Assembly (NCBI GenBank): GCA_037953625.1
Contig: CM075656.1
Location: forward strand, 75,411,001-75,475,000
Length of the DNA: 64,000 nt
Direction of reading: 5' to 3'
Origin: Crotalaria pallida
Lineage: Eukaryota; Streptophyta; Magnoliopsida; Fabales; Fabaceae
Shown here: in pieces, positions 21,247 to 32,529 of the stretch
Layout of the letters: every line of letters begins with the position of its first letter
How positions within the stretch are numbered: the first letter of the stretch is position 1
The notes under the pieces: generated by a model
Told to the model about the DNA's origin: nothing
The model's database searches: none
The model's input: the letters and a program-made list of their open reading frames with translations, nothing else
Made by a program: the position numbers and the translations under genes

Positions 21247-21304
<58 letters not shown>
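21247..21304. repeat. (TTA)n microsatellite
   Basis: About nineteen uninterrupted TTA/ATT triplets between A-rich DNA and the inverted Helitron terminus. Confidence 0.95.
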
Positions 21305-21306
<2 letters not shown>

Positions 21307-21391
21307 CATAGTACTACTACGTTACTGTTTTGAAATATAGAATAATAATATATACCTATATTTAGATTACAGTAGTTATATGTTATTATTA

Positions 21392-21720
21392 CTAGCGTGC
21401 CGACAGGTCATCCCGCATTTTCATTTTCGTGTTTTTGTCGTAAAGAGTTGTTTATAGTAAAATGGTGTATTGAAAAATCGGTATTTTTAAATGTTATTTA
21501 TTTGTTAAAGATGTTCATTTTCGTGTAAATTACTATCATTGAATGTATGCATTACATTCTTAGTAAAATTACATTCTCTTCCCGTGCCTATCGTCCCGCA
21601 TTTTCATTGTCATGTTTTTATCGTAAAGAGTTGTTTATAGTAAAATGATATATTGAAAAATTGGTTTTTATGACTGCTTTTTATGTGTAAAAGATGCTCA
21701 TTATTGTGTAAATTGTTATT
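21392..21720 (-). mobile_element. Inverted Helitron 3' terminus with tandem duplication of the end
   Basis: On the minus strand it ends CGGCACGCTAG followed by T, exactly as at 18007, but the hairpin is reduced to one arm (CGACAGG). The terminal unit is repeated: TCCCGCATTTTCATT begins at 21411 and again at 21594, a period of 183 bp; the second unit diverges after about 21670. The second unit still shows CCCGTGCCTATCG, a decayed hairpin. The first unit matches 17799-18007 closely. Confidence 0.7.
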
Positions 21721-21939
21721 TAGTTCTATGGACATTGTTGTTTGTCGTGCTCAAGAATATTAATTTAAACAATTTCAACAAAATTATACATGATTTATTA
21801 TCATGTTAATATGTTTGTCTATGGGGAAGACATATCAAAGTTTTTATAACTTGTTATTATAGTATGAGTTGTTTGTAACATTAGTGTATATATTAACAAT
21901 GGTGTATGAGTTGTTGAATGTAAAAAATAAATTAACTTA

Positions 21940-22070
21940 GAACCTGAAGTTTATAGGTCTTTGTCTTGCTAATTTTTGTTCTCTCTCTCTGGGCTCATTC
22001 TTCTCCTTCTTTATCGTGCATACTCGCGTTGTCTTGCCAAACGTTCTTCCCTAGACTCTTGATTATCCAT
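21940..22070 (-). pseudogene. Second, broken copy of the Helitron-like exon
   Basis: Starts at ATG 22070 and parallels the frame at 22331 (MDNQESREERLARQREYAR) but meets TAA at codon 20; after the stop the same frame continues with RRRRMSPERE. The unit including its downstream AT-rich part is a 261-bp tandem duplication. Confidence 0.45.
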
Positions 22071-22187
22071 GTTACTATGTAACATTAAGAAAAATATTAA
22101 CATTAAAAATTAAGAAGATATATAACTTATTTAATGTATTAAAAAAATTGTTGCATGTATAAATAAACTGTTGATGCTCAAATAACA

Positions 22188-22331
22188 TTACCTACTACTT
22201 CTATCTCTGGCATATTGCCTTTGTCTTGCTAATTGTTGTTGTCTCTGCTCTGGGCTCATTCTTCTCCTTCTTTCTCTTGCATATTCGCGTTGTCTTGTTA
22301 AACGTTCTTCGATAGATTCTCGATGATCCAT
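22188..22331 (-). CDS. Helitron-like N-terminal exon, small Arg/Gln-rich frame
   Basis: A 47-codon frame rich in Arg, Gln and Glu (MDHRESIEERLTRQREYA, then RRMSPEQRQQQLARQRQYA). This style of repeated RQR...YA and MSPEQR segments resembles the N-terminal, basic part of plant Helitron proteins; the Rep and helicase domains are not present. The last codon AGG is followed by TAATGTT, so AG/GTAATG could be a splice donor instead of a stop. It is repeated 261 bp further on. Assignment rests on composition and on the nearby Helitron terminus, hence modest confidence. Confidence 0.4.
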   Translation of the reverse strand: MDHRESIEERLTRQREYARERRRRMSPEQRQQQLARQRQYARDRSSR

Positions 22332-22339
22332 TTTTCTAT

Positions 22340-23160
22340 TTTTCATGTAGAGAAATACTAACATTAAAAATTAATAAGATATATACATTATAAATAAATA
22401 AGCTTATATTTATATAAGCATTAACATGGCAAAGTTTATTTTGCAAGCGTTATTTTACACTACTGAGAGAACTTGAGATAGCCACTTTTTTATGAGCTAA
22501 TCAAATGCCTTTGTCAAATTTCAAAACTTGTATGTATGTTTAAGTTTTTTTTGGGACTTTTGCACACTCTAATTTTATCCTTAAAAATAGTTAAGCATAT
22601 TTAATTTTTTTTGGTAAAATATACTTTACACCGGTTAAGACTTGATATACTAAATAATAAGCGCCCTAATAAAAAATTTATCTATAGATTCAATCAATTT
22701 AATAAATCATTTTTCAATATTAATTATTGTTATTATCTTTTGAAATTATTAAATATTTAAAATAATAAATTGAAAAAGTGATTTAGATAATTTGAAAATA
22801 TGAGAAGTTTCACTTGCATTTATCGAGTTCCTTAAAGTTAAAACATCAAAAAAGAAAAACAAAATATTTTGCGTTTTAAACAAATACTCAAATTTAAGAT
22901 AGAGCAAAAACTCACAGCCACGTATTAACACAAATAGAGCCTAAGAAGGGTACCATGTCATATCCTTCATTCTTCAAAAGTATATCTATACGTCTCGTAA
23001 AATGTTAATATCTTTATATCTTTTTTGTGTTTCTGGAAGTAAAGCCATTGCACGGATTCTTTTCCAAAAAGTGGACCAAAATAGTAAAATTTTTTTTTTT
23101 AATTTTTTAAGTAAGAGAGATATTGATTGTAAGTATAATATGTATTGTAAAATATAATAA
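22340..23160. other. AT-rich stretch, no feature recognised
   Basis: Only homopolymer runs and short random frames. Nothing conserved seen on either strand. Confidence 0.6.
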
Positions 23161-23568
23161 TATAGAGTAGGTTGTGGATTCTATTTAAGAATGAAATTTG
23201 AGTTTAGTGATGAAGTTAAATAATTATTGAAGTTCTTAATTTTTGGAGAAACGTAATAAATTATAAGGTTTTTTTTTGTGAGATTCACTTAAGAACCAAA
23301 AAATGGTTCTAGAATGAGGATGCTCTTAGTAACATCTACACGGTGGGGGGAAGATATTAAAATTATATAGAGTAGGTTGTGGGTTCTATTTAAGAATTAA
23401 ATTTGAGTTTAGTGATGAAATTAAATAATAATTGAAGTTCTTAATTTTTGGAGAAACGTAATAAATTATAAGTTTTTTTTTTTAGATTAACTTAAGAACC
23501 AAAAATTGGTTCTGAAACGAGGATGCTCTTAGTAACATCAACACGGTGGGGGAAGATATTAAAATTAT
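23161..23568. repeat. 205-bp tandem duplication
   Basis: TATAGAGTAGGTTGTGG begins at 23161 and at 23366; both units run through TTCTTAATTTTTGGAGAAAC, an inner inverted motif (AAGAACCAAAAA/TTGGTTCT) and end near AAGATATTAAAATTAT. They are about 93 percent alike by eye. The inner motif suggests a MITE-derived unit. A smaller duplicated phrase, TGTACCGGATCGTG, follows at 23783 and 23850. Confidence 0.85.
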
Positions 23569-24248
23569 GTATGAGTTGGGAGGTACAGGGAGAGGGACAC
23601 AACACTTTTCAACCACTAATAAAAAACAAAAAAAAATTAAAAATAAAGGTTTGTAGAGATAAAAAATCACAGCAACGTATTAAGATAGAGCAAAAACTCA
23701 CAAATTTATATATTTTGCGTTTTAACATTAAAAATTAAAAAATAAAAAAAAATTAAAAATAAAGGTTTGTAAAGAAAGCATGTACCGGATCGTGTGGTAA
23801 AATAGTTGATGTTGTTTTCGGCCTAATTTACTTTCAGGAAAAAAACTTGTACCGGATCGTGGGATGAAAGAGATGATTTTGTTGCAGGCGTATGTTAATT
23901 TCAGAATTATACCTATATTTATAATTGAGTTGAGTTATTTTTCATATGTATAGATAAAAAAGATATGTATAGATAAAAAAGATATATCAATGAATTTTTT
24001 TTAAGATAAATAAATATATCTTTATCTTGTATTGAAATATCTAAAAGAAGAGATGAAGTTAAAAAAACCAATTATAAGCACCAAAATTAACATCAAACAA
24101 TGGGGCTTAATATATTAGCGGCACGCTAGCAGTGGCAGACCATAGTAGGAGCAGGTGTGCTCCCCCTGAAAATTTGCAAAGAAAAAATCATATATACATA
24201 TATTACTTACATAATGTGACATGTTTTGTTCAGTGGCTCAGTGGCACA

Positions 24249-24940
24249 TAGAGCTGTCAAAATGGGCCGGGCCGGGCCGGGCCGGGCCAAAAAGCCCGAA
24301 AAATCATAGGGCTCGGGCTCCTTAATATGGCATGTTTATTCAACCCGGGCTATTTAGCACGGCCCGGTTCGGGCTCGTGTTCGGGCCGGGTAAAGCCGGC
24401 CGGGTTCGGGCCGGCCCGCCGGCCCAGAAAAAAAGAAAAAAATTCAATTTTTTTTTAATTTTATATGTGTAAAAAGACACTTATAATAAAATTCTCTTAA
24501 TTTTTATCAATATTCATATATCAAAAATGCACCTGAACAAATCAAAGCACAACATTAATTGTCATATATGAGTTATACATACATTTTAATTTATGTAAGA
24601 ATAGAAAATCAAATATATCCTCTAAAAAATGTGTAAAAGAATAAAACACTTATTATTGTTTAAAAAAATATGTGTAAAAAATAAAGGAAGTTTATTCATT
24701 AATTTTTTTGAAAAATAAATATATATTTTTTTGAAGGGGTTGAATTGTATAAAAAAAAAAGAAGAAGAAAAAGGTGATGCGGGCCGGCCCGCACCCGGCC
24801 CGAAGCCCGCTTAGGGCGGGTTTGGGTTTGATACTATGGTACTTAATTTATAACCGGGCTTTTTGGCCCCAGCCCGGTTTGGCCCGAACCCGAACCGGGC
24901 CGGCCCGAACCCGTCCCGCAGGCCCGTTTTGACAGCTCTA
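24249..24940. mobile_element. hAT-type MITE with GGGCCGGG-rich ends (692 bp)
   Basis: Twenty-base terminal inverted repeats TAGAGCTGTCAAAATGGGCC and, reversed from the right end, TAGAGCTGTCAAAACGGGCC (one mismatch), with an 8-bp direct repeat GTGGCACA at 24241-24248 and 24941-24948. The ends are rich in GGCCC blocks, the middle is AT-rich and non-coding. It sits inside the larger hAT element, so it is the younger insertion. Confidence 0.9.
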
Positions 24941-25079
24941 GTGGCACATAGCCTTTTGCCAAAACCAGCATTAGAGGTCACGAGTTCTAGTCCATATGTG
25001 GGCTTTTTTATTTTTCAATAGAAATCTACCCAAAGTCGTTGTTTTGGGTAGCATTTTAAACCTTTTTTTTTCTTTTCTT

Positions 25080-25550
25080 TTCTCCCTCTGGCTTCCCCTC
25101 CATGCTTCTTCTCTTCTCTGACCCTTCAGTTGCTCTTCTTCTCCTAATCTCCTGCGAGTTGCCAACTGCCGAACTCCACCGTGCACTGCTTCTTCTCCAC
25201 CACCGGCGCATCACGCACGCTTCTTCTCCTCCGCCGGCGCACACTTCTTCTCCACCTTCTTCTCCGCGCCGGCGCACGCTTTTTCTCCACCTTCTTCTCC
25301 ACGCGGCGGCACCGCCGGTTCCAGTTCCACGTTCCACCGCCACTGCTGTCTGCTGCGGATTGTGGTGCTGCTGTTGTGCTCCCTACTGCGGTTGTTGCTG
25401 CTCTTCCTGCTGGCTGCTGCGGTTGCTGGCTTGCTGCTGCTCTTCTTGCTGCGGTGCTGCCTTGCTCTTCCCCTGCCACTGGTTGAACCGTTGAAGGTAG
25501 TCACAGGTATTAACACCTTCTTCTGCCACTGCTGCGGTGCTGCCTTGCTC
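25080..25550 (+). other. CTT/CTG-rich leader of the hAT transposase gene
   Basis: C-, T- and G-rich, codon-like repeats (CTTCTTCTCC, TGCTGCTG) give open frames in almost all six frames with Leu/Cys/Ala or Arg/Ala composition. Because no frame is conserved I read it as an untranslated leader or first intron. The transposase ATG follows at 25622. Confidence 0.5.
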
Positions 25551-25621
25551 TGTTATTTACTTTACTTGTAGTCTTATACTGAATATTGATTTAATTTCTA
25601 ATTTTAGGTGTCTAAACAATA

Positions 25622-25885
25622 ATGTCTAAACATAAAAGAATTGATTCTTATTTCAAAATGAAGCTTTCTGATAAACATGAAGAAGATGGTCCCTCTTCGA
25701 CATCTTTGCTTCAACAAAATTCTGCAATTGATGAAGTAGTTCTTCCGAATGAGCAACCTTCAAAAATACAAAAAGTAGTAATTGATGAATTTGATGTTAA
25801 TTCTCTAGAACGCGATCCTGCTAATCGTCCTCAAATTTGGGAATATCCAGTGAATCAAAGAGATGAGATGCACCCCCTCAATTAA
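25622..25885 (+). pseudogene. hAT transposase N-terminus (ZMYM1-like/TTF-type family)
   Basis: 88 codons starting MSKHKRIDSYFKMK and ending near ERDPANRPQIWEYPVNQRDEM, a phrase typical of the plant TTF-type/DUF4371 hAT proteins just before the TTF zinc finger. The frame then runs into filler DNA and stops. In intact relatives several hundred codons (zinc finger and the first catalytic part) would follow. Confidence 0.75.
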
Positions 25886-25990
25886 CATGCAGAGGGACCA
25901 AGATATAGCTTTACAACAAAAAGTCTCAAGATGCACCCCCTCAATTAACTTTTGCTAACTAGCTTTACAACAAAAGTCTCAAGATATAGT
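25869..25990 (+). repeat. Filler repeats at the deletion junction of the hAT element
   Basis: CACCCCCTCAATT occurs at 25871-25883 and 25934-25946, and again as the true subterminal sequence of the element at 26901-26913. The phrase CTTTACAACAAAA...GTCTCAAGAT is also duplicated here. Such copied terminal sequence at a deletion point is the mark of interrupted gap repair after excision. Confidence 0.75.
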
Positions 25991-25997
25991 TAATGCT

Positions 25998-26747
25998 ATG
26001 CAGTTGGTGCGTACAACAAAAACACTTATTCAGAAGTTGAGAGATGATGGTTGGCAAGATTTATTGAAAATTGTTACATTATTCTGTGAACAACATGACA
26101 TTTTTATTCCTGATCTCAGTGCTGCTTATATAGCACGTAAAGGGCTCGCTCGTCATCAAAAAGATCATATCACATTCGAGCATCATTGTAGAGTGAAAAT
26201 CTTTCTAGTTTCAATTGATAAGCAGCTGCATGAATTGAATCGAAGGTTCAGTGAGCAAACAATGGAGCTTTTAACTCTCAGCACTAGTTTGGATCCCAAG
26301 GATGCTTATAAAGCGTTCAATATTGATAATATTTGTACTCTTGTGGACAAGTTCTATCCTATGGACTTTGATGGGCAAGAGAAGATTAATTTAAAATATC
26401 AACTTCAACATTTTATTCTTGAAGCCGCTAACAATCCAAAGTTGAAGAACCTCTCAACAATCTTTGAGTTGTGTGAATGTTTGGCAAAAACAGGGATGAC
26501 AAGTACATTTTACTTGCTTGATCGAGTGATTCGTCTTGTCTTAACTCTTCCTGTTTCTACAGCTACAACAGAGAGATCATTTTCAGCGATGAAGATGATT
26601 AAGACAAGATTGCGCAATAAGATGGAGGATGAATTTCTTGCAGACAATATGGTGGTCTATATTGAGAAAGAAATAGCTGAAGTTTTTGACTCCGATTCAA
26701 TCATTGATGAGTTTAAGTCTTTAAAAGAACGTCGAGAAGCACTTTAA
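25998..26747 (+). pseudogene. hAT transposase C-terminal half with dimerisation domain
   Basis: 249 codons. Segments RKGLARHQKDHITFEHHCRV, LSTSLDPKDAYKAFNIDNIC and, near the end, LPVSTATTERSFSAMKMIKT with LRNKMEDEFLADNMVVYIEK identify the hAT C-terminal dimerisation region of the ZMYM1-like/DUF4371 family. The ATG given is formal; the real protein would have continued from 25622 through the missing middle. No stop inside, suggesting that the deletion is not very old. Confidence 0.8.
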
Positions 26748-26983
26748 ATGAAGGTACATTTTCTCTTTTACATGTTTTGTTATATATATAGTGTTATCTT
26801 ACATTCATATATTATGTTGAAGCTTTGACACAATTATGTATGTTTTTTTGGATTTTGTTATTTTACATATTTTGATTATAAATTTTAATTAAATTAGTTG
26901 CACCCCCTCAATTCTTTCTCATCCTCCGCCACTGCACGCTAATATATCTATATTAAGATAAACACCAAAAAAGAGTACCATAT

Positions 26984-27996
26984 CTATACTATTATTATTT
27001 ATTTATTATATAATAATAACATGCTAAAAAAAACAAACATTATTATTGCAAAATATATCATAGTGAACACTATTATTATCCGCAGATCACGGGCTTCCCG
27101 TACGGCGGTTCACACGTATGACCGCTTCATTATCATCCATGCGTCCAACATCGTTGAAAGTCTTATCTGCGGATTTCAGCGTTTCAGCCACCGCTCCTGT
27201 CTAGTTTCTTCCACTTTGACCGTCACTTTGTCTCGCCGAACACCATTAACAAAGCCACCGCCGCCTCTCCCTTTCCCCTTCTCTTTTCTATTCAGTCAGA
27301 TCTGTTTCCCTTTCCCTCCGATCCATGATCAGCAACACGAAACAACCGCCAACCGCCACATCTGATGCCCTTCATCGTCACCAACATCAAGCCACCGCCG
27401 TTAGCCTTCATCTTCATCTTCATCATCATCAAGGCACCGCCAATCACCAAGCCATGCAAGTGGATTCTGATTTCTCTTCATTCAATTTATTTATTTTTTT
27501 ATTTTTACGGTTTGTTTCCTTCTCTGCTGTATTTTTTTCTTTGTTTCCTTCTCTGTTCCAATTGTGTTTGCTTCTCTGCTGCAATGTTGTGGTTGATGCT
27601 ATAAAAAAAAAACCAAGACAAAAGTAAGTAACGATTCGTTGTGAGTAATTTTCCCAACAGGAATAAGGTAAAAAAAATACGAACTAAAAATAAAAGCAAG
27701 CATTAGTTGTTATTAATTTTTTTTTTCCAATTTTATGCTTTATTTTCTTCTTTGCTGCTATGGTTTTTTTTTTTCTCTCTCCATTGTCATGGAAGAAAGA
27801 ACTATGGGTTGGACAGAGTGAGGGAGATAATGAGAAACTTCTTTTTGGAACTGCTTTATTTTGTGTTTACTTTGTGCAACTGATATTGGTAGAGCAGTTA
27901 GTAGTATGGTGGGGGTATTTTGGGAATGACAAAATTACATACATTTTAACTGTTTTTTTAGTTAAAAAATGTGTTTCTTTTATATAATAGTATAGA
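26984..27996 (-). mobile_element. Helitron-like unit, 5' end at 27996
   Basis: On the minus strand, A followed by TCTATACTATTATATAAAAG at 27996 is the typical start of plant Helitrons, and the next bases (TTTTTTAACT, GTAATTTTGTCATTCCCAAA) also fit. A plus-strand copy of TCTATACTATTAT lies at 26985, so the pair gives 13-bp inverted ends; a hairpin ACGGG-CTT-CCCGT lies at 27087-27099. No clean CTRR end was found, so the left border is uncertain. It encloses GC-rich DNA with gene-like look. Confidence 0.4.
27021..27640 (+). other. GC-rich, gene-like segment inside the Helitron-like unit
   Basis: Unlike its surroundings it is rich in CCACCGCC and CATCATCA codon-like repeats and has open frames of 60-114 codons on the plus strand (longest 27021-27365), followed by T-rich intron-like DNA with a GCAAGTGG donor-like phrase near 27455. 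No domain is recognised. It may be the 5' part of a captured host gene; I cannot name it. Confidence 0.3.
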
Positions 27997-30900
27997 TTAA
28001 TAGTTAATAGTAGTATAATAAACAAAATGTATAATATACGTTACTGTTCTTAATATAGTGTTACTGTTAAAAATATATAATATAGTAAATAATAGTAGTT
28101 ATATATGTTATTATTAGATTATTTTATATATAACGTACATAGTTTCTTATTATAAATAATAATAGTAGTATATAAAAGTATAATATTTATAATAGTTCGT
28201 ATATGGTAGGACATAGTAAAAATAGTATATACATATGACACTAGCTATATAACAGTAGTTAGGCATGATACTTACAAGAGTGTAAAACGGTTTTCAATAA
28301 TAACAAAATATATAGATCAGAGGCGGAGGTTGAAGGAAAGAAGAGCTGAGTAAATATATATCTATGTAGTATATTATTAATACAGTAGCCTATAGCAATT
28401 AATAATAGAATATGGAAGAAGTACCTAAGAAAAAGCAGAAGAGTATTTTGGAACGAGGAATTGATGGCTCTGATGACAAAGAGAGAAAAAGTGTTCAGCT
28501 TTTGTGTATTTTTTTTCTCAATCAAGAGACAACAAAGGTATTTATAGAATAAGGATGTAGGTCAAAAATACTTAAAAAATATTTTTAAAAGATAAGGACT
28601 AGTTAATAGGGGATAAAAATTTAACAAATAAAACATAATTAGAAATTAGTTAAAGATTATGCTTTTAATCTTCTTTTTTTTTGAAAGATGATAGGATTGA
28701 AACCAAATCCTCTAATCTAGAATTTTGTATTTTATTTAATTATTTATTTTTTAACACTTCTATCATTCTAAATAATGACCAAAATTATAAAAATCTATAT
28801 ATATGTATTTATTTATTTATCTTTTTCAAAAACCCCAAACAGAAATACTAATAATAAAATCTATACATTAAATAAATACATATAGAAAATCATAAAGTTA
28901 GATAATTTGAAATTATCAAAAAAAATTTATATTGAATATATCAAAACCAAAATAAATTATAAAAAGGAATGTTTTTTTTACATAGGACAATTACTCTAAA
29001 TTTATAATGCGGAAAATCACGGTATTATTACAATCATGAGTAAAAAATCTGGTTGTCTAACATTTTTTGTGGTTCCATTTAAAAAAAAAAAAATCAACTA
29101 CCGTACCCGTTCTTTTTTGTGCTTAAGTCCCTTCATAATAAAAGAAGTTTGAACAGTTGGGCCATTCTTTTCAAGTGACTGGTTAGTGATCACATGTTTA
29201 CCCACTTCCGTTTGTCCTAATGAAGAAGAGCTGGGGCAGACAAACAAATTAAAAATATTAATAATCTTAAACACAACAAAACTATTATCGTGCAATACTC
29301 TATTTTACCAATACTCGTTCATAAAATAAAAAATAGCTAGACTAATATTACTTTCCAGATTAATACATTCAATGTCGTCAATGATATAAGCACAGAAAAA
29401 TCGTTCAACTAAAATTTGTCAAGATTTAATTACGGTTGTTGAAAAAGCCTAAGGGGCAAAACTACCAATCTATCCTACAATCAATGACAATCCTTACTCA
29501 TTGACAAATCTAACGTTTTTTTCCTAATAAAAAGGAAATGTATGGTTGGCCAAAAATAAAGGGAAAAAAAAAAAAAAGAAATGTAAGGGGTGCAAAATTT
29601 TCATACTACATTTCGGGCTAGAAAATGTAGGGCTTGTATCTTACGAAGTTTGTATAAGCCCATTAAAGATCAGTCCCAGCATTCAACCTTTCAGCCCAAT
29701 TTATATCGGGTTATGGATTGGAAATCAAGTTTGGTCAAACTAGCTTTTTAACGTCCAGCTAGTTTTTTCAGCACAAACGCACTCAAAATATGCTTATGTG
29801 TGTCAAAGTGGTATTGAATATTTCATGGCATTGATAGTAGGATTTTTCTAATATATGCTTTGATAGGAAGCAAATTAAAGAGTTTTTATCAAGAACATTA
29901 AGCTAAAGAAAAAAAAAATAAAGAATAAAAAAATTGATAATTAATAAATTTCATTCATTTTTCATTGATACTAGATGAAGAACAATACACGATTTATATA
30001 GTGATGATAAGACCCTAGAGTAAGTATAAGCCATACAAGTGGCAACATCATAATACTTAAAGAACATTTTAGAAATCATAAAATAACAATACTTATTTAA
30101 TTAACTAATTAAATTAAATAACATACACTATCCTATCCTTATTTTTTTCATATGGGCCAAATAATCCATTTCACTATTAATTGATCCAACATCGTATCAC
30201 GCTTTAAGGTATATGTTAAAAATATTTGAAAAAAGTTAGTTTAAACGAGGAACTAGTTTGTTCAATATCTTAAAATATAATATTTTAAGTTTTTTTCATA
30301 AACAATTGTTATATATAAAGTATACTTAACGTGTGCTTTAGAACCCACATTAGAAAAGAGAATGTTGCTTGAATGTCAATTCCAAAAATTCAAATATAAT
30401 TTTTATGCTGTTAGTACAGTTAATTAAAATTCATTCCTGTGTAATTTTTATGCAAAAAGTTAAATAGTATTCGGTTATTAACTTTGTCACACCTTGATGT
30501 TAAAAATAACAATGATGCCGATAAATTTATTTTAACTAAGCTCAATGGATTATTTGGTTGTATTATGTCATTCAGGTTCTTGGACCTTGGTGTGAATAAA
30601 TTTATGCTCTCTCTCTTACTTTGAAATGGACTCAAATGTCAGTCTTAATAAGTGTTGTTGTCAGCCCAGGCGTCTATATGAGTTAGTCATATATAGTTGG
30701 CTGGTTTTGGAATCGGTTTGCATTTAACCTCAAACTGATCTTATTATAGCTCTTGCGTGGTCCACTCTTTTCACAGCTTGACTTGTGAGTTCCCACTTGA
30801 GTGAGATAGCGGTATAGTAACCATTGTCCTATAGTAACCATTGGGATGGTGTGACAACTAGGTCTGCCTGACTAGGGGTTGCAGCCTGGGATGAGGAACA

Positions 30901-32529
30901 ATGCTGTTGTTGTCTACCCAACATGGTCACGCATGAGAGACCCTATCTTTGTTGCTATGTCTTTCATTTAAGGATGTTTGGTGTATTAATCAAGTCCCAT
31001 CAAGTAAGTGTTAATCATATAACTAATTATCAATCCCAATTGATGAGAAAAACAAGTTTCTAGCAACATGCATCCATTTATCATTTGATTTTAATTCAAT
31101 TCAATTTGAAGAGTTACTAGGTTATCTTGGGTGTATTCGGCATTTTTTGCATGTTATAATAAATAAAGTCTTCCAATAATAATAATACAAAAAATAACGA
31201 TAATCAGTATGAACTAAGTATTACATATCAAAACTTTTATCACAAACCATATAATTATGCTATAAGCTATTCTTGTTGACTTATTAAATAATAGCTAATA
31301 ATAAGTTATGAGTGTTTTCAAAAGTCCTCCCAAACTAAATAAGGTTATATATGCAAACTTTTTCTTTTTTGCAAATAAACTCCTTAACTAGTTTATAACA
31401 CTATTGCCAAACACACACTGAATGTAGCTCGAATGGAAACTAATATTATATGTGTGTATACCTTTCTAATAATATGCTTCCTTAGCGTCTAGTCACTCTA
31501 ATTTCTTGAGAATGGTTTTGATTGATTGCATTTTCCATGAAAGAAAACAGAGTTTTTTTTTTTTAATTACATTTAGTTGCAGAAAAGGATGCATATAATA
31601 GTAATTATTGCTAATATATGAACATCTAACTAATGGAGTAAGCGAGGAAGAAGATGGATGAATGTAATTATTGAAGTATTTAGCAGAGAATCGAGAGAGA
31701 AAAATATTAAAATATAATAATGATTATGATATTCACGTGAAGAATGTAATTTGACATGCTGATCATTGTGCATGAAATTGGGTTTGCTAATAAGTAGTAC
31801 CTCAGCAGTACCAAGAGTACAAGAAATGTGAACAATTACTCAAAATATTCAGACATAATTTAAAATTATAGATTGGATATAGCTGGATACATGCTGATGT
31901 ATGTTCTTGGTTGTTTGGTGGGTTTAAGATTGCAATTTTATAGCTATATATGGTTTAGCATTGTGTTTGCGATGTAATAATGCATATGCACACAAAATTT
32001 CTTGAAGAATTTGCTTTTTCTCACATCTTCAATTTCATGTTTGGATTATTGTCCAAAATTGGGTGAAAACATGAATTGTATAATACTTTTAAAATATAAT
32101 ATTTTAAATTTTTACATAAAAATTTACGTTTTAAATTATGCTTAACACGTGTTTTAATACACATAATAGAAAACTAATATTGCTATTTCTATTCTTCCAT
32201 TATGGATTCCAATTTGGGCCTTTGGGGGATATAATCCATGCATTGAGATTAAAAGCTTATTATTCTCTCAATTTTACTTATATTCCATCATAAAATATTC
32301 AAATAATAATATGATAATTTTATTCCATTCCATTTCATTGGATACCATTTTTTTATTTTTAAATATTCAAACATAGCCTTAGTATTGACATCTAGAACCC
32401 TTACCCAAAGAAATACGTTCTATTGGATTTTCTTAGGCCCACCTGCTCTAGTCCATTGTGGACATTACCATGTGAAGAGAGCAAGTTCTGATTTGCACAT
32501 TATATGGTTTGAGGAAGCATAAGAATGAT
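27997..32529. other. AT-rich intergenic DNA
   Basis: No protein or RNA gene recognised. On the minus strand 28560-28260 has a TATA-like TATAAATA followed by a pyrimidine-rich leader and might be part of an old LTR. Around 30655-30960 the composition is more even, with a duplicated TATAGTAACCATTG (30811 and 30830), but no frame. The rest is homopolymer-rich. Confidence 0.5.

Larger units (their letters stand above)
24130..26934 (+). mobile_element. Internally deleted hAT transposon (2805 bp)
   Basis: Terminal inverted repeats CAGTGGCAGA (left) and, reversed, CAGTGGCGGA (right) follow the plant hAT pattern. An 8-bp target duplication is present: CACGCTAG at 24122-24129 and CACGCTAA at 26935-26942 (7 of 8). 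Inside are an inserted MITE (24249-24940), a GC-rich leader (25080-25550), the N-terminal exon and the C-terminal half of a transposase, and a deletion junction with filler repeats. The transposase lacks its central part, so the element cannot be autonomous. Confidence 0.9.

Noticed and set aside
25056..25571. Open frames on both strands (Arg/Ala-rich on minus, Leu/Cys/Ala-rich on plus)
   Set aside because: Composition effect of the CTT/CTG-rich hAT leader; all six frames are open and none is conserved.
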